Shown here: piece after piece, positions 1 through 10,947 of the stretch
Layout of the letters: each line of letters opens with the position of its first letter
Numbering within the stretch: position 1 is the stretch's first letter
From: Clostridiales bacterium
GTDB taxonomy: Bacteria; Bacillota; Clostridia; Lachnospirales; Lachnospiraceae
Assembly (NCBI GenBank): GCA_021203365.1
Contig: JAJQBI010000074.1
Location: 1-46,061 of the forward strand
Reading direction: 5' to 3'
DNA length: 46,061 nucleotides
Translations under genes and position numbers: made by a program
The notes under the pieces: generated by a model
Seen by the model: the letters and a program-made list of their open reading frames with translations, nothing else
Told to the model about the DNA's origin: nothing
The model's database searches: none

Positions 1-85
1 GTTATGAATCAATAGCTATTCGGCTGGCAAATTCAAAATGGCCGTGAATAGTAACATTTTGTGCCAGCTGTATTAAGAAAAAGCC

Positions 86-114
86 TTGACAGCGGACTGA
101 AATCGTGTTATTTT
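86..114 (+). promoter_or_regulatory. Sigma-A promoter of the rplJ-rplL operon
   Basis: A consensus -35 TTGACA at 86-91 is followed after 17 bp by TATTTT at 109-114. It lies immediately upstream of the structured L10 leader. The 85 bases before it hold only a weak possible hairpin, perhaps the end of the preceding operon. Confidence 0.8.
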
Positions 115-120
115 ATTCCA

Positions 121-240
121 GAACGCTGCCGAAGACAGCAGGTGCCGTAAGGCATAAGGATTAAAACGCCTGCCGAGGACTAAGTTTTCTGTAAGGGAAC
201 ACAGGAGTCTTACTGTCATGCAGTAAGGCTTTTTTTACTT
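121..240 (+). ncRNA. Ribosomal protein L10 leader (autoregulatory mRNA leader)
   Basis: The 5' untranslated region of rplJ is about 170 nt and strongly structured. It ends in an intrinsic-terminator-like hairpin with a T-run, about 50 nt before the rplJ ribosome binding site. In Firmicutes the L10(L12)4 complex binds a leader at this place and promotes premature termination; position, length and terminator agree with that family. The class is assigned by context and layout, not by a covariance search. Confidence 0.75.
207..236 (+). terminator. Attenuator terminator in the L10 leader
   Basis: The stem at 207-215 pairs with 221-229 (9 bp with one G-T pair) around a TCATG loop and is followed by a T-run at 230-236. 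It sits inside the rplJ leader, so it would act as a conditional terminator rather than the end of an operon. Confidence 0.8.
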
Positions 241-290
241 ATTCATTGCGACGGCGGTATATCAAAATCTATAAGGAGGTGTACCATTTC

Positions 291-809
291 ATGGCAAAAG
301 TAGAACTGAAACAGCCGATCGTAGACGAAATCGCGGGCTATGTGAAGGATGCGGAAGCCGTGGTTCTTGTGAACTACAGCGGTCTTACGGTTGAACAGGA
401 TACTATTCTGCGTAAGGAAATGAGAGAATCCGGTATTCATTATAAGGTTTATAAGAATACCATGATGCATCGCGCGTTTAAGGGGACACAGTGTGAGGAG
501 CTGATTCAGCACCTGCACGGAACCAACGCTATTGCGGTTTCCGCAGACGATGCCACGGCTCCGGCGAGAATTCTCGCGAAATACGCAAAACAGTATCCCA
601 AGATGGAAATGATCGCAGGTGTTGTGGAAGGCACTTACAACGATCAGGCCGGTATTCAGGCACTTTCCCAGATCCCCTCAAGAGAGGAACTGCTTGGCAA
701 GCTGCTTGGAAGTATTCAGTCTCCTATCGCGAACCTGGCCCGTGTGCTCAGCCAGATTGCAGAGCAGCAGGGCGGAGACGCGGCTGCAGAGGCGCCTGCC
801 GCGGAGTAA
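291..809 (+). CDS. rplJ: 50S ribosomal protein L10
   Basis: This is the stalk-base protein that anchors the L7/L12 dimers on the large ribosomal subunit. The protein is 172 aa, beginning MAKVELKQPIVDE and ending in an Ala/Glu-rich tail (residues about 160-172); the C-terminal helix region is where L7/L12 dimers bind. A longer in-frame start at 246 exists, but ATG 291 is chosen because AAGGAGGT at 273-280 is spaced correctly for it and the encoded N-terminus matches the family. It is followed by rplL in the usual order and is controlled by the leader upstream. Confidence 0.97.
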   Translation: MAKVELKQPIVDEIAGYVKDAEAVVLVNYSGLTVEQDTILRKEMRESGIHYKVYKNTMMHRAFKGTQCEELIQHLHGTNAIAVSADDATAPARILAKYAKQYPKMEMIAGVVEGTYNDQAGIQALSQIPSREELLGKLLGSIQSPIANLARVLSQIAEQQGGDAAAEAPAAE

Positions 810-833
810 TTTTTTATTTCCGTGGGCAGTCAG

Positions 834-870
834 CCAGGCGGATATGCCCGCAGCAGGGCTTTTGGCCTGG
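834..870 (+). other. Nested hairpin in the rplJ-rplL spacer
   Basis: CCAGGC (834-839) can pair with GCCTGG (865-870), enclosing a second small GCCC/GGGC hairpin (846-849 with 856-859) followed by TTTT. It may be a weak attenuator or processing site that sets the higher yield of L7/L12 over L10. This rests on base pairing seen by eye only. Confidence 0.3.
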
Positions 871-942
871 TGCGGCATTTGAACCTGTGACGGCCGGAAG
901 AGCTGTCGGATAAATATATTATTTATATGGAGGGAAATTATA

Positions 943-1314
943 ATGGCAAAATTAACAACCGAAGAATTTATCGCGGCGATTAAAGAGTTATCTGTACTTG
1001 AGTTAAATGATCTTGTAAAGGCCTGCGAGGCCGAGTTTGGTGTTTCTGCTGCTGCAGGTGTTGTAGTTGCGGCAGCCGGCCCGGCAGAGGAAGTAGAAGA
1101 GAAGACCGAGTTCGATGTAGAGCTGACTGAGGTTGGCCCCAACAAGGTTAAGGTTATCAAGGTTGTACGTGAGGTTACCGGCCTTGGACTGAAGGAAGCG
1201 AAGGCGGTTGTAGACGGCGCTCCCAAGAATGTGAAGGAAGCGGCTTCCAAGGCAGAGGCTGAGGATATCAAGGCGAAGCTCGAGGAGCAGGGCGCGAAGG
1301 TTACCCTTAAATAA
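943..1314 (+). CDS. rplL: 50S ribosomal protein L7/L12
   Basis: This is the multicopy acidic stalk protein that recruits translational GTPases such as EF-G and EF-Tu, both encoded further down this window. It is 123 aa, the normal size. The N-terminal dimerisation helices (about 1-35) are followed by an Ala/Gly-rich hinge (about 36-50) and the conserved C-terminal domain with EKTEFDVEL and [18 protein letters not shown]. The start ATG follows GGAGGG with good spacing. It is co-transcribed with rplJ; a hairpin follows the gene and rpoB has its own strong promoter. Confidence 0.97.
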   Translation: MAKLTTEEFIAAIKELSVLELNDLVKACEAEFGVSAAAGVVVAAAGPAEEVEEKTEFDVELTEVGPNKVKVIKVVREVTGLGLKEAKAVVDGAPKNVKEAASKAEAEDIKAKLEEQGAKVTLK

Positions 1315-1340
1315 TCTGAATACGCGAAATAACCACAGAA

Positions 1341-1380
1341 AAAACGGTGGGGGTGTGCAGAACATCCTCACCGTTTTCGT
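1341..1380 (+). terminator. Probable partial terminator after rplL
   Basis: A 9-bp perfect stem (1341-1349 with 1369-1377) is followed by only TTTTCGT, so the T-run is poor. It may reduce but not abolish read-through into rpoBC, as in other bacteria where the two units are partly coupled. Confidence 0.5.
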
Positions 1381-1443
1381 CATAAAAAGGGGAAAATATA
1401 TCTGTGAACAGGAGCAGGCTGAGCAAAAAAATATAAAAATTTC

Positions 1444-1472
1444 TTGACAGGATTGAAACTACATGCTATAGT
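1444..1472 (+). promoter_or_regulatory. Strong sigma-A promoter of rpoBC
   Basis: TTGACA at 1444-1449, a 17-bp spacer ending in an extended -10 TG (1464-1465), and TATAGT at 1467-1472. It gives rpoBC a transcript independent of rplJL, with a leader of about 85 nt. Confidence 0.88.
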
Positions 1473-1565
1473 GAAGAATGCTATATTATGGCGAGATATG
1501 CCTGCTTTTCAATTTCACAGGCAGGATCATGTTATAAAAAATAAAAAAACAGGGGTGAAACGTCA

Positions 1566-4500
1566 ATGGAAAAAAACAGAATTCGTTCTGTAAAAAGCGG
1601 AAAAAGCATGCGTATGAGCTACCAGAGACAGAAGGAAGTCCTGGAAATGCCGAATCTGATTGAAGTCCAGAAGGATTCCTATCAATGGTTCCTGGACGAG
1701 GGTCTGAAGGAAGTTTTTGATGACATCTCTCCGATCGCGGACTACGGCGGAAAGCTCAGCCTTGAATTTATTGACTTTACTTATGATGAGAAGGACGCAA
1801 AGTATTCCATCGAGCAGTGTAAAGAACGTGACGTGACCTACGCGGCGCCTTTGAAGGTCAGGGTAAGGCTGATCAATAAAGAAACGGAAGAGATCAATGA
1901 ACATGAGATTTTCATGGGAGATCTGCCGCTGATGACAGCTACCGGCACCTTTGTAATCAACGGCGCGGAGCGTGTTATAGTAAGCCAGCTGGTTCGTTCC
2001 CCCGGAATTTATTATGCGATCACCCACGACAAGCTTGGCAAGAGACTGTTTTCCTGTACCGTAATTCCCAACCGGGGTGCCTGGCTGGAATACGAGACAG
2101 ATTCCAATGACGTATTTTATGTGCGTGTAGACCGTACAAGAAAGGTTCCCATTACTGTCCTGATCCGTGCCCTGGGCATCGGCACGGATACGGAGATCCT
2201 TGAGCTTTTTGGCGATGAGCCCAAGATCCGCGCCAGTTTTGGCAAGGACCCCTCCCACAATTACCAGGAAGGACTTCTGGAGCTGTATAAGAAGATCCGT
2301 CCGGGTGAGCCGCTGGCCGTGGAGAGCGCGGAGAGCCTGATCATGGCCATGTTTTTTGATCCCAGACGATATGATCTGGCGAAGGTGGGCCGTTATAAAT
2401 TTAATAAGAAGCTTCACTTTAATAAACGAATTGTTGGCCACAGGCTTGGGGAGGATGTGGTGGACGCTTCCACCGGAGAGATCCTGGCGGAGGAGGGAAC
2501 CACAGTCACCCGGGAGCTGGCCGATGAGATCCAGAATGCCGCGATTCCTTATGTCTGGATCCAGGGCGAGGAGCGGAAGATTAAGGTTCTTTCCAGTCTG
2601 ATGGTGGATATCCGCCATTATCTGCCGGAGCTTGAGAACCCGAAATCACTTGGGGTTACGGAATTAGTATACTACCCTGTCCTGGAAAAAATTCTGGAAG
2701 AAAATGACAGCACGGAAGACATTTATGCCGCGGTGAAGCGGGATATTCATGATCTGATTCCAAAGCATATCACGAAAGAGGATATTCTGGCTTCCATCAA
2801 CTATAATATTCATCTGGAATATGGAATCGGCAATGACGATGACATTGACCACCTGGGAAACCGCCGGATCCGCGCGGTGGGCGAGCTGCTTCAGAACCAG
2901 TACAGGATCGGCCTGTCCAGACTGGAGCGTGTGGTGCGGGAGAGAATGACCACACAGGACGCAGAGAGTATTTCGCCTCAGTCTCTGATTAATATTAAGC
3001 CGGTGACCGCAGCGGTGAAGGAATTTTTCGGATCCTCCCAGCTGTCGCAGTTCATGGATCAGAACAACCCTCTGGGCGAGCTGACCCATAAGAGAAGGTT
3101 ATCCGCTCTGGGTCCCGGAGGTCTTTCCAGAGACCGCGCCGGGTTTGAGGTCCGTGACGTACACTATTCTCACTATGGAAGAATGTGTCCCATTGAGACC
3201 CCTGAGGGACCCAACATTGGTCTGATCAATTCTCTGGCATCTTATGCCAGAATTAATCAGTATGGTTTTGTGGAAGCTCCCTATCGAAAGATTGACAAGA
3301 GTGATCCGTCCAATCCCCGTGTTACCGATGAGGTTGTGTATATGACCGCGGACGAGGAGGACAACTATCATGTAGCCCAGGCGAATGAGGCGCTGGATGA
3401 GAACGGATACTTTGTGCGGAAGAATGTGTCCGGTCGTTACCGGGAGGAGACGCAGGAATACGAACGGGGTATGTTTGATTATATGGACGTTTCTCCGAAG
3501 ATGGTATTTTCCGTTGCGACAGCTCTTATTCCCTTCCTGCAGAATGACGACGCCAACCGTGCGCTGATGGGCTCCAACATGCAGCGTCAGGCGGTTCCTC
3601 TTCTTACCACAGAGGCTCCCGTGGTGGGAACCGGTATGGAGACCAAGACCGCAGTGGACTCCGGTGTATGCGTTATTGCCAGGAAATCCGGAACGGTTCT
3701 TCGCTCCACATCTACGGACATTACGGTGAAGAATGACGATGGAAGCAGAGATGAATATCATCTGACCAAGTTCATGCGGAGCAATCAGAGCAGCTGCTAT
3801 AATCAGAGACCCATTGTTTTCCAGGGAGACCACGTGGAAGCGGGGGATGTGATCGCGGATGGCCCGTCCACCTCCAACGGTGAGCTGGCTCTGGGGAAAA
3901 ATCCTCTGATCGGGTTTATGACCTGGGAGGGATACAATTACGAGGACGCGGTTCTGCTCAGCGAAAAGCTGGTGCAGGACGATGTATATACCTCTGTTCA
4001 CATTGAGGAGTATGAGGCGGAGGCCCGTGACACCAAGCTTGGGCCCGAGGAGATTACCCGGGACGTACCCGGTGTGGGCGACGACGCGCTGAAGGATCTT
4101 GATGAGCGGGGAATTATCCGTATTGGCGCGGAGGTTCGCGCCGGAGATATACTGGTGGGCAAGGTTACCCCCAAGGGTGAGACAGAACTGACCGCGGAGG
4201 AACGCCTGCTGCGGGCAATTTTCGGTGAGAAGGCCAGAGAGGTTCGGGATACGTCCCTGAAGGTACCTCACGGGGAATACGGAATCGTGGTGGATGCCAA
4301 GGTGTTTACCAGGGAGAACGGCGATGAGCTGTCCCCGGGGGTAAACCAGGCGGTCCGCATTTACATTGCGCAGAAGAGAAAGATTTCCGTGGGTGACAAG
4401 ATGGCCGGCCGGCACGGAAACAAGGGTGTTGTTTCCCGTGTGCTTCCTGTGGAGGATATGCCCTTCCTCCCCAATGGACGTCCGCTGGATATTGTGCTAA

Positions 4501-5429
4501 ATCCCCTTGGCGTGCCGTCCCGTATGAATATCGGGCAGGTACTGGAGATTCATCTGAGCCTTGCGGCGGAGGCACTGGGCTTTAATATTGCAACACCTGT
4601 TTTTGACGGAGCCAATGAGCAGGATATCCAGGATACTCTGGAGCTTGCCAATGATTATGTAAATACAGAGGATTTTGAGGACTTCCGGGAGAAGTATAAA
4701 GATATTCTGGCACCGGATGTCATGCAGTACCTGGATGAGAACAAGGCGCACAGAGAGGTGTGGAAGGGCGTTCCCATTTCCAGAGACGGAAAGGTCTGGC
4801 TACGGGACGGCCGCACGGGAGAGTATTTTGACAGTCCGGTAACCATTGGTCACATGCATTACCTGAAGCTGCATCATCTGGTGGATGATAAGATCCATGC
4901 CCGTTCCACCGGCCCATACTCTCTGGTGACCCAGCAGCCACTGGGCGGCAAGGCACAGTTCGGAGGCCAGCGGTTTGGAGAGATGGAGGTCTGGGCCCTG
5001 GAGGCTTATGGCGCTTCCTACACCCTTCAGGAGATTCTGACGGTAAAATCAGACGATGTGGTTGGCCGTGTGAAGACCTATGAGGCGATTATCAAGGGAG
5101 ATAATATTCCTGAGCCGGGGATCCCGGAGTCCTTTAAGGTTCTGCTTAAGGAGCTGCAGTCTCTGGGTCTGGATGTGCGTGTTCTCAGAGACGACAATAC
5201 AGAGGTGGAAATCATGGAGACTTCTGATTACGGGGATACGGACCTTCGTCATGTGATTGAGGGAGACTCCCGGGGCAGAAGAGACGACGGATCTGAGTCT
5301 TACGGCAGACACGGCCTTACCCTCCAGGAATTTGAGGGCGAGGAGCTTGTGGATGTGGAAGAAGACGAGGATGAGGACGAGGAAGAGCTGATGGAGTTTG
5401 AAGAAGCTCTGGATGTGGATGAAGAATAA
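1566..5429 (+). CDS. rpoB: DNA-directed RNA polymerase subunit beta
   Basis: This is the catalytic beta subunit of RNA polymerase. At 1287 aa it is a normal-length Firmicutes RpoB, starting at ATG 1566 behind AGGGGTGAA. The rifampicin-resistance region begins with [11 protein letters not shown] at residues 489-499 and carries the wild-type Gln, Asp and His residues, so target-based rifampicin resistance is not expected from this region. The conserved [15 protein letters not shown] motif is present in the C-terminal third. The extreme C-terminus is a long Asp/Glu run (about residues 1255-1287), common in Clostridia. The gene is followed after 16 bp by rpoC in one operon. Confidence 0.98.
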   Translation: MEKNRIRSVKSGKSMRMSYQRQKEVLEMPNLIEVQKDSYQWFLDEGLKEVFDDISPIADYGGKLSLEFIDFTYDEKDAKYSIEQCKERDVTYAAPLKVRVRLINKETEEINEHEIFMGDLPLMTATGTFVINGAERVIVSQLVRSPGIYYAITHDKLGKRLFSCTVIPNRGAWLEYETDSNDVFYVRVDRTRKVPITVLIRALGIGTDTEILELFGDEPKIRASFGKDPSHNYQEGLLELYKKIRPGEPLAVESAESLIMAMFFDPRRYDLAKVGRYKFNKKLHFNKRIVGHRLGEDVVDASTGEILAEEGTTVTRELADEIQNAAIPYVWIQGEERKIKVLSSLMVDIRHYLPELENPKSLGVTELVYYPVLEKILEENDSTEDIYAAVKRDIHDLIPKHITKEDILASINYNIHLEYGIGNDDDIDHLGNRRIRAVGELLQNQYRIGLSRLERVVRERMTTQDAESISPQSLINIKPVTAAVKEFFGSSQLSQFMDQNNPLGELTHKRRLSALGPGGLSRDRAGFEVRDVHYSHYGRMCPIETPEGPNIGLINSLASYARINQYGFVEAPYRKIDKSDPSNPRVTDEVVYMTADEEDNYHVAQANEALDENGYFVRKNVSGRYREETQEYERGMFDYMDVSPKMVFSVATALIPFLQNDDANRALMGSNMQRQAVPLLTTEAPVVGTGMETKTAVDSGVCVIARKSGTVLRSTSTDITVKNDDGSRDEYHLTKFMRSNQSSCYNQRPIVFQGDHVEAGDVIADGPSTSNGELALGKNPLIGFMTWEGYNYEDAVLLSEKLVQDDVYTSVHIEEYEAEARDTKLGPEEITRDVPGVGDDALKDLDERGIIRIGAEVRAGDILVGKVTPKGETELTAEERLLRAIFGEKAREVRDTSLKVPHGEYGIVVDAKVFTRENGDELSPGVNQAVRIYIAQKRKISVGDKMAGRHGNKGVVSRVLPVEDMPFLPNGRPLDIVLNPLGVPSRMNIGQVLEIHLSLAAEALGFNIATPVFDGANEQDIQDTLELANDYVNTEDFEDFREKYKDILAPDVMQYLDENKAHREVWKGVPISRDGKVWLRDGRTGEYFDSPVTIGHMHYLKLHHLVDDKIHARSTGPYSLVTQQPLGGKAQFGGQRFGEMEVWALEAYGASYTLQEILTVKSDDVVGRVKTYEAIIKGDNIPEPGIPESFKVLLKELQSLGLDVRVLRDDNTEVEIMETSDYGDTDLRHVIEGDSRGRRDDGSESYGRHGLTLQEFEGEELVDVEEDEDEDEEELMEFEEALDVDEE

Positions 5430-5445
5430 GAAAGGGGAAAAATAA

Positions 5446-8400
5446 ATGGCAGAATCAACGAACGCCAACGAAACATATCAGCCGATGACTTTCGATGCGA
5501 TCAAGATTGGACTGGCGTCCCCTGATAAAATCAGAGAGTGGTCGAGAGGCGAGGTTTTAAAGCCGGAGACCATTAATTACCGTACCCTGAAGCCAGAGAA
5601 GGACGGCCTCTTCTGTGAGAAGATTTTCGGGCCGAGTAAGGACTGGGAGTGCCATTGCGGTAAATATAAGAAAATTCGTTACAAGGGCGTGGTTTGTGAC
5701 CGGTGCGGTGTGGAGGTGACCAAGTCAGCCGTCCGCAGAGAGCGTATGGGTCATATTGAGCTGGCCACTCCGGTGTCTCATATCTGGTATTTTAAGGGGA
5801 TTCCGTCCCGTATGGGGCTGATTCTGGATATTTCGCCGAGAACGCTGGAGAAGGTGCTCTATTTTGCCAATTATATTGTGCTGGATGCCGGAGATTCCGG
5901 CCTTCAGTACAAGCAGGTTCTGACAGAACGGGAATACCAGGAGGCCAGAGAAAATTATGGAAATACTTTCCGGGTAGGCATGGGCGCGGAGTCGATCAAA
6001 GAGCTTCTGGAAGCCATTGACCTGGAAAAGGACGCGGCTGACCTGAAGGCGGAACTGAAAAACGCCAACGGCCAGAAGCGCGCCCGTATTATTAAGAGGC
6101 TTGAGGTGGTGGAATCCTTCCGTGAATCCGGAAACCGCCCGGAGTGGATGATTATGACGGTGATTCCCGTAATCCCGCCGGATCTGCGTCCTATGGTGCA
6201 GCTGGACGGCGGACGCTTTGCCACTTCTGACCTGAATGATCTGTATCGCCGCATCATTAACCGGAACAGCCGTCTGAAGCGCCTGCTGGAGCTCGGTGCG
6301 CCGGATATTATCGTCCGCAACGAGAAGCGTATGCTTCAGGAGGCTGTAGACGCTCTGATTGACAATGGACGCCGCGGCCGTCCGGTTACCGGACCGGGGA
6401 ATCGTGCTCTGAAATCTCTCTCAGACATGCTGAAAGGAAAATCCGGACGTTTTCGTCAGAACCTTCTTGGCAAGCGCGTGGATTATTCCGGCCGTTCAGT
6501 TATCGTGGTAGGACCTGAGCTGAAGATTTACCAGTGCGGTCTTCCAAAGGAAATGGCCATTGAGCTTTTCAAGCCCTTTGTTATGAAGGAGCTGGTAGCC
6601 AACGGAACCTCTCACAATATTAAGAATGCTAAGAAAATGGTTGAGAAGCTGCAGCCGGAGGTGTGGGACGTCCTTGAGGATGTGATCCGGGAGCATCCGG
6701 TAATGCTGAATCGCGCCCCCACTCTGCACCGTCTGGGAATTCAGGCCTTTGAGCCCATTCTGGTGGAAGGCAAGGCGATCAAGCTGCATCCCCTTGTCTG
6801 CACGGCCTTTAACGCGGACTTTGACGGAGATCAGATGGCTGTGCATCTTCCTCTTTCCGTGGAGGCGCAGGCGGAATGCCGTTTCCTTCTGCTGTCGCCA
6901 AACAATCTTCTGAAGCCTTCGGACGGAGGCCCTGTGGCCGTACCTTCACAGGATATGGTTCTGGGTATTTATTATCTGACCCAGGAAAGACCGGGCAATA
7001 AGGGAGAAGGCAAATTCTTCCGCAGTGTCAACGAAGCGATTCTTGCCTATGAGAATAAGGTCATCACCCTGCAGAGCAGGATTCTGGTTCGCTGCCGGAA
7101 GACCATGGCGGATGGAACGGTGATCACACAGAATGTAAGCTCTACCCTGGGACGCTTTTTATTTAATGAGATTCTGCCGCAGGATCTGGGGTATGTGGAC
7201 CGGAGTGTGCCGGGCAACGAGCTCCTTCCGGAGGTGGATTTCCTGGTAGGAAAGAAGCAGCTGAAGCAGATTCTGGAAAAGGTTATCAATATACACGGAG
7301 CCACCAAGACCGCGGAGGTTCTGGATTCTGTGAAGTCCATGGGATATAAATTCTCTACCCGGGCAGCCATGACCGTATCCATTTCCGATATGACTGTTCC
7401 GCCGCAGAAGCCCGCGATGATTAAACAGGCGCAGGATACAGTGGACCGGATTACCCGGAACTATAAGAGAGGCTTTATAACAGAGGAAGAGCGTTATAAG
7501 GAGGTTGTTGAGACCTGGAAGAAGACGGACGACGAGCTGACCACCGCTCTGTTGGGAGGTCTTGATAAATATAACAACATCTATATGATGGCGGATTCCG
7601 GAGCCCGCGGCTCTGATAAACAGATTAAACAGCTGGCCGGCATGCGAGGCCTGATGGCAGATACGACGGGACATACCATTGAGCTGCCCATTAAGTCCAA
7701 CTTCCGTGAGGGCCTTGACGTACTGGAATATTTCATGTCCGCCCACGGAGCCCGGAAGGGACTTTCAGATACCGCTCTTCGTACAGCCGATTCCGGTTAC
7801 CTGACCAGACGTCTGGTAGATGTTTCTCAGGAGCTGATCGTTCGTGAGATGGACTGCTGCGAAAACAGGGATGAGATTTCCGGCATGTATGTACACGGCT
7901 TTATGGACGGCAAGGAGGAGATTGAAAGCCTGCAGGAGCGCATTACGGGAAGGTTTTCCTGTGAGACCATCCGGAATCGGGATGGAGAGGTCCTTGTAAA
8001 GGCCAATCATATGATCACCCCGAGACGTGCGGCCCGTATTATCAATGAGGGGGTCAGAGGCGAGGATGGAGGGGAGATTACTCAGGTAAAGATCCGTACC
8101 ATTCTTACCTGCAAATGCAAAATGGGAATCTGCGCCAAATGCTACGGTGCCAATATGGCTACCGGCGAACCGGTGCAGGTTGGAGAGTCTGTAGGTATTA
8201 TCGCGGCGCAGTCCATCGGTGAGCCGGGTACCCAGCTTACCATGCGTACATTCCATACCGGCGGTGTGGCAGGCGGAGACATCACACAGGGTCTTCCCCG
8301 TGTAGAAGAGCTTTTTGAGGCGAGAAAGCCCAAAGGACTGGCGATCATCACGGAAATTCCCGGTGTCGCCGTGATCAACGATACAAAGAAGAAGAGAGAA

Positions 8401-9153
8401 ATCATTGTCACGAATCCGGAGAACGGAGAGTCCAAGCCTTACCTGATTCCTTACGGTTCACGTATTAAGATTACCGACGGTCAGGTAATGGAGGCCGGTG
8501 ATGAGCTCACAGAGGGAAGTGTGAATCCTCATGATATCCTGCGGATCAAAGGCGTGCGCGCCGTGCAGGACTACATGCTTCGTGAAGTGCAGCGTGTTTA
8601 CCGTCTTCAGGGTGTGGAGATCAACGATAAGCATATCGAAGTGATTGTGCATCAGATGCTGAAGAAGATTCGTATTGAGAACAGCGGAGATACAGATTAT
8701 CTTCCGGGAACTCTTGTGGATGTCCTTGATTTTGAGGAGCTCAACGAGAAGCTGGAGAAGGAAGGGGCACAGCCCGCGGAAGGCAAGCAGGTTATGCTTG
8801 GAATTACCAAGGCTTCCCTGGCTACCAATTCCTTCCTGTCCGCGGCGTCCTTCCAGGAGACGACCAAGGTTCTGACGGAAGCCGCGATCAAGGGAAAAGT
8901 TGACCCGCTGATCGGTCTGAAGGAAAATGTAATCATCGGTAAACTGATTCCTGCCGGAACCGGCCTTAAGAGGTACAGTCAGGTTCATCTGGATACCGGA
9001 ATGCCGGAAAAGGCAGTGGAAAAATATCCGGATGAGGAGGAAGAGGAGAACCTGCCCGCAAAGGAAGAGGCTTCGGCTTCCGAGGAATCCGGAGAGACGG
9101 ATTCTCCAGAGGAATTTGCCCCCGTTCCGGAGGAGGATGAAACAGAAGAATAA
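5446..9153 (+). CDS. rpoC: DNA-directed RNA polymerase subunit beta'
   Basis: This subunit holds the Mg2+ at the active site of RNA polymerase. It has 1235 aa. The zinc-binding CHCGKYKK...CDRCG region lies near residues 65-85. The catalytic motif NADFDGDQM has its three metal-binding aspartates at D458, D460 and D462. The second zinc site, [13 protein letters not shown], lies near residue 890, and the trigger-loop/bridge-helix region ([19 protein letters not shown]) follows. The C-terminus is an acidic tail of about 45 residues, paralleling that of RpoB. The start follows AAAGGGGAAAA. It is the last gene of the rpoBC unit; a hairpin follows. Confidence 0.98.
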   Translation: MAESTNANETYQPMTFDAIKIGLASPDKIREWSRGEVLKPETINYRTLKPEKDGLFCEKIFGPSKDWECHCGKYKKIRYKGVVCDRCGVEVTKSAVRRERMGHIELATPVSHIWYFKGIPSRMGLILDISPRTLEKVLYFANYIVLDAGDSGLQYKQVLTEREYQEARENYGNTFRVGMGAESIKELLEAIDLEKDAADLKAELKNANGQKRARIIKRLEVVESFRESGNRPEWMIMTVIPVIPPDLRPMVQLDGGRFATSDLNDLYRRIINRNSRLKRLLELGAPDIIVRNEKRMLQEAVDALIDNGRRGRPVTGPGNRALKSLSDMLKGKSGRFRQNLLGKRVDYSGRSVIVVGPELKIYQCGLPKEMAIELFKPFVMKELVANGTSHNIKNAKKMVEKLQPEVWDVLEDVIREHPVMLNRAPTLHRLGIQAFEPILVEGKAIKLHPLVCTAFNADFDGDQMAVHLPLSVEAQAECRFLLLSPNNLLKPSDGGPVAVPSQDMVLGIYYLTQERPGNKGEGKFFRSVNEAILAYENKVITLQSRILVRCRKTMADGTVITQNVSSTLGRFLFNEILPQDLGYVDRSVPGNELLPEVDFLVGKKQLKQILEKVINIHGATKTAEVLDSVKSMGYKFSTRAAMTVSISDMTVPPQKPAMIKQAQDTVDRITRNYKRGFITEEERYKEVVETWKKTDDELTTALLGGLDKYNNIYMMADSGARGSDKQIKQLAGMRGLMADTTGHTIELPIKSNFREGLDVLEYFMSAHGARKGLSDTALRTADSGYLTRRLVDVSQELIVREMDCCENRDEISGMYVHGFMDGKEEIESLQERITGRFSCETIRNRDGEVLVKANHMITPRRAARIINEGVRGEDGGEITQVKIRTILTCKCKMGICAKCYGANMATGEPVQVGESVGIIAAQSIGEPGTQLTMRTFHTGGVAGGDITQGLPRVEELFEARKPKGLAIITEIPGVAVINDTKKKREIIVTNPENGESKPYLIPYGSRIKITDGQVMEAGDELTEGSVNPHDILRIKGVRAVQDYMLREVQRVYRLQGVEINDKHIEVIVHQMLKKIRIENSGDTDYLPGTLVDVLDFEELNEKLEKEGAQPAEGKQVMLGITKASLATNSFLSAASFQETTKVLTEAAIKGKVDPLIGLKENVIIGKLIPAGTGLKRYSQVHLDTGMPEKAVEKYPDEEEEENLPAKEEASASEESGETDSPEEFAPVPEEDETEE

Positions 9154-9168
9154 TGCCCTGAATGAAAA

Positions 9169-9199
9169 GGAAAGCCCTGTCCCCGTGACAGGGCTTTCC
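9169..9199 (+). terminator. Hairpin terminator after rpoC
   Basis: A perfect 13-bp stem (9169-9181 with 9187-9199) with a CCCGT loop. No T-run follows on the plus strand, so termination efficiency is uncertain. The placement, directly after rpoC and before a new promoter, supports a terminator role. Confidence 0.6.
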
Positions 9200-9242
9200 G
9201 CACAAAAATCACACCTTTCCACTATTCTTTTGAAGTAAATTC

Positions 9243-9251
9243 TGCTATAAT
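9243..9251 (+). promoter_or_regulatory. Extended -10 promoter of the kinase-phosphatase operon
   Basis: TGC at 9243-9245 precedes a perfect TATAAT at 9246-9251. No good -35 is present at 17 bp, which is typical for an extended -10 promoter. The start codon of the kinase lies 32 bp downstream. Confidence 0.55.
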
Positions 9252-9283
9252 GCAGTCAACCCCTTACTTCCGGAAAGGAGGCG

Positions 9284-10897
9284 ATGTCCGTGGATCATGA
9301 ATTGCCGGTTTCAGTCTGGCCGGAATGGAAAATAATCGAAAAAATTGGAGAGGGCTCATTCGGTAGGGTTTACCGGGCGCAGAGAACGGAAAAAGGAAGA
9401 TCCTTTTATTCCGCGATAAAGATTATTTCAATCCCCGCAGGTAAAAGCGAGTGGAACAGCGTATGCGCGGAGACAAAGGATGAGCAGGCGGCCAGAGACT
9501 ATTTTGAAAACCTGGTGGACGACTGCATTCAGGAAATCAGCACGATGGAATATTTCCGCGGCAATTCCCATATCGTTTCCGTGGAAGATTACAAGGTTGT
9601 GGAATATCTGGACGAGGTCGGCTGGGATATTTATATCCGTATGGAATATGTGACCAGCATTCTGGATTACTGCGAAGAGAAAAGCCTTACGGAAAAGGAT
9701 GTAATCCGTCTGGGAATTGACCTGTGTAAGGCGCTGGAATACTGTGGACAGTTGAATATAATCCATCGGGACATAAAACCGGAAAATATTTTTGTATCCC
9801 GCTTCGGAGATTTCAAACTGGGGGATTTCGGCATCGCAAGGGAAATTGAATATTCCATGAGCGGCTTTTCCAAAAAGGGAACCTATTCTTATATGGCGCC
9901 TGAAATGTATAAAGGCGAGGTCTGTGACAGGAGAGCTGACATTTATTCAACCGGCCTGGTTCTCTATAAAATGATGAATCATAACCGCCTTCCCTTTCTC
10001 AATCTGGAAAAGCAGCTGATTACCTACAGAGACAAGGAGAATGCCCTTGCCAGGAGAATGTCGGGAGAACCAATGCCCAGACCCGCGGATGCGGGAGAGG
10101 AGTTTGGCCGTATTATTCTGAAGGCCTGTGCTTATAGCCCGGAAGACCGCTATGAGGACCCGTCCGATATGCGAAGGGAGCTGGAAGACCTGGCGGCAGG
10201 CCGAAGCAGGTCAGTTGCCGTTCCGGAAGAAGAGCTTTGTGAGGGGGATATGGCGGAGGAAGGAGATTTTTCCAATAAGAAGGGAACAACTTTTTTTCAG
10301 TTTCTTCTCCGGAGATTCCGCAGAAAAAAAAGAACCCGGAATGACGGCGCTTCTTTATCCCCGTGGAGCATCGCGATCCTTGTGGCCGCCGCGGCTGTAT
10401 GTGTCATCGCCACATTTTACATGCATAACATGGTTGAGGAAGTGAAAAACAGCCAGAATGCGGTGGATACCCTGACCAGCGAGGAGTATTCCGCGTCGGA
10501 GGAGGAAACCGGGAAATCTTTTGCCGAGGCGGTGGAAACGATTCAGGAGCAGGCGACCACCATTGTGAATGAGATGGAATCCTACACCACCTCCGGAGAA
10601 TCCGGACAATATCTGAAATTTTACAATGAAAGCGGACAGATTGCCATGGTTCGTGTTTATCCGGCTCTTTCTGATTACGGAGTATATGAGGAATACTATT
10701 ACTGGAATGAGGAGTTGTTTTACGCGTACATATGGGATGCCGACGCGCAGCAGGAGCAGCTGTACTATTACCAGGACGGTATTCTGATCCGCTGGATTGA
10801 TGCGGAAGGGGTGGCTCATGACAACGAGACGGAGGACGAGGAGTATACGCAGCGTGGGGATTATTACTGGAGCCGGTCCGTATCCTGGCTGTCCTGA
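9284..10897 (+). CDS. Membrane-anchored Hanks-type Ser/Thr protein kinase without PASTA domains
   Basis: This is a eukaryotic-like kinase phosphorylating Ser/Thr on proteins. The cytoplasmic kinase domain (about residues 12-310) has the glycine loop GEGSFG (22-27), ATP-anchoring lysine K46 (AIKII), catalytic HRDIKPEN with D163, the metal-binding DFG at 181-183 and an APE motif. A basic stretch (RRFRRKKR) precedes one transmembrane helix at about 361-383. The outside part (about 384-537) is Tyr/Trp-rich and acidic and contains no PASTA repeat, so it is not a PrkC orthologue by architecture; its ligand is unknown. The start follows AAAGGAGG. The PP2C phosphatase gene follows after 50 bp, a classic kinase/phosphatase pair. 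Confidence 0.93.
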   Translation: MSVDHELPVSVWPEWKIIEKIGEGSFGRVYRAQRTEKGRSFYSAIKIISIPAGKSEWNSVCAETKDEQAARDYFENLVDDCIQEISTMEYFRGNSHIVSVEDYKVVEYLDEVGWDIYIRMEYVTSILDYCEEKSLTEKDVIRLGIDLCKALEYCGQLNIIHRDIKPENIFVSRFGDFKLGDFGIAREIEYSMSGFSKKGTYSYMAPEMYKGEVCDRRADIYSTGLVLYKMMNHNRLPFLNLEKQLITYRDKENALARRMSGEPMPRPADAGEEFGRIILKACAYSPEDRYEDPSDMRRELEDLAAGRSRSVAVPEEELCEGDMAEEGDFSNKKGTTFFQFLLRRFRRKKRTRNDGASLSPWSIAILVAAAAVCVIATFYMHNMVEEVKNSQNAVDTLTSEEYSASEEETGKSFAEAVETIQEQATTIVNEMESYTTSGESGQYLKFYNESGQIAMVRVYPALSDYGVYEEYYYWNEELFYAYIWDADAQQEQLYYYQDGILIRWIDAEGVAHDNETEDEEYTQRGDYYWSRSVSWLS

Positions 10898-10947
10898 CAG
10901 CGGGCAGAAGGAGAGAAAACGCCGGTATTACAGAAAGGAAATCGAGG

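Noticed and set aside
1-60. Terminator of an upstream operon
   Set aside because: A weak, bulged stem can be drawn but there is no T-run, and the upstream gene is outside the window.
3099-4415. 438-codon open frame antisense to rpoB
   Set aside because: It sits wholly inside rpoB on the other strand and has no recognisable domain.
9284-10897. PrkC/Stk1 orthologue
   Set aside because: The outer domain has no PASTA repeats and the gene is not in the usual rsgA-rpe neighbourhood.
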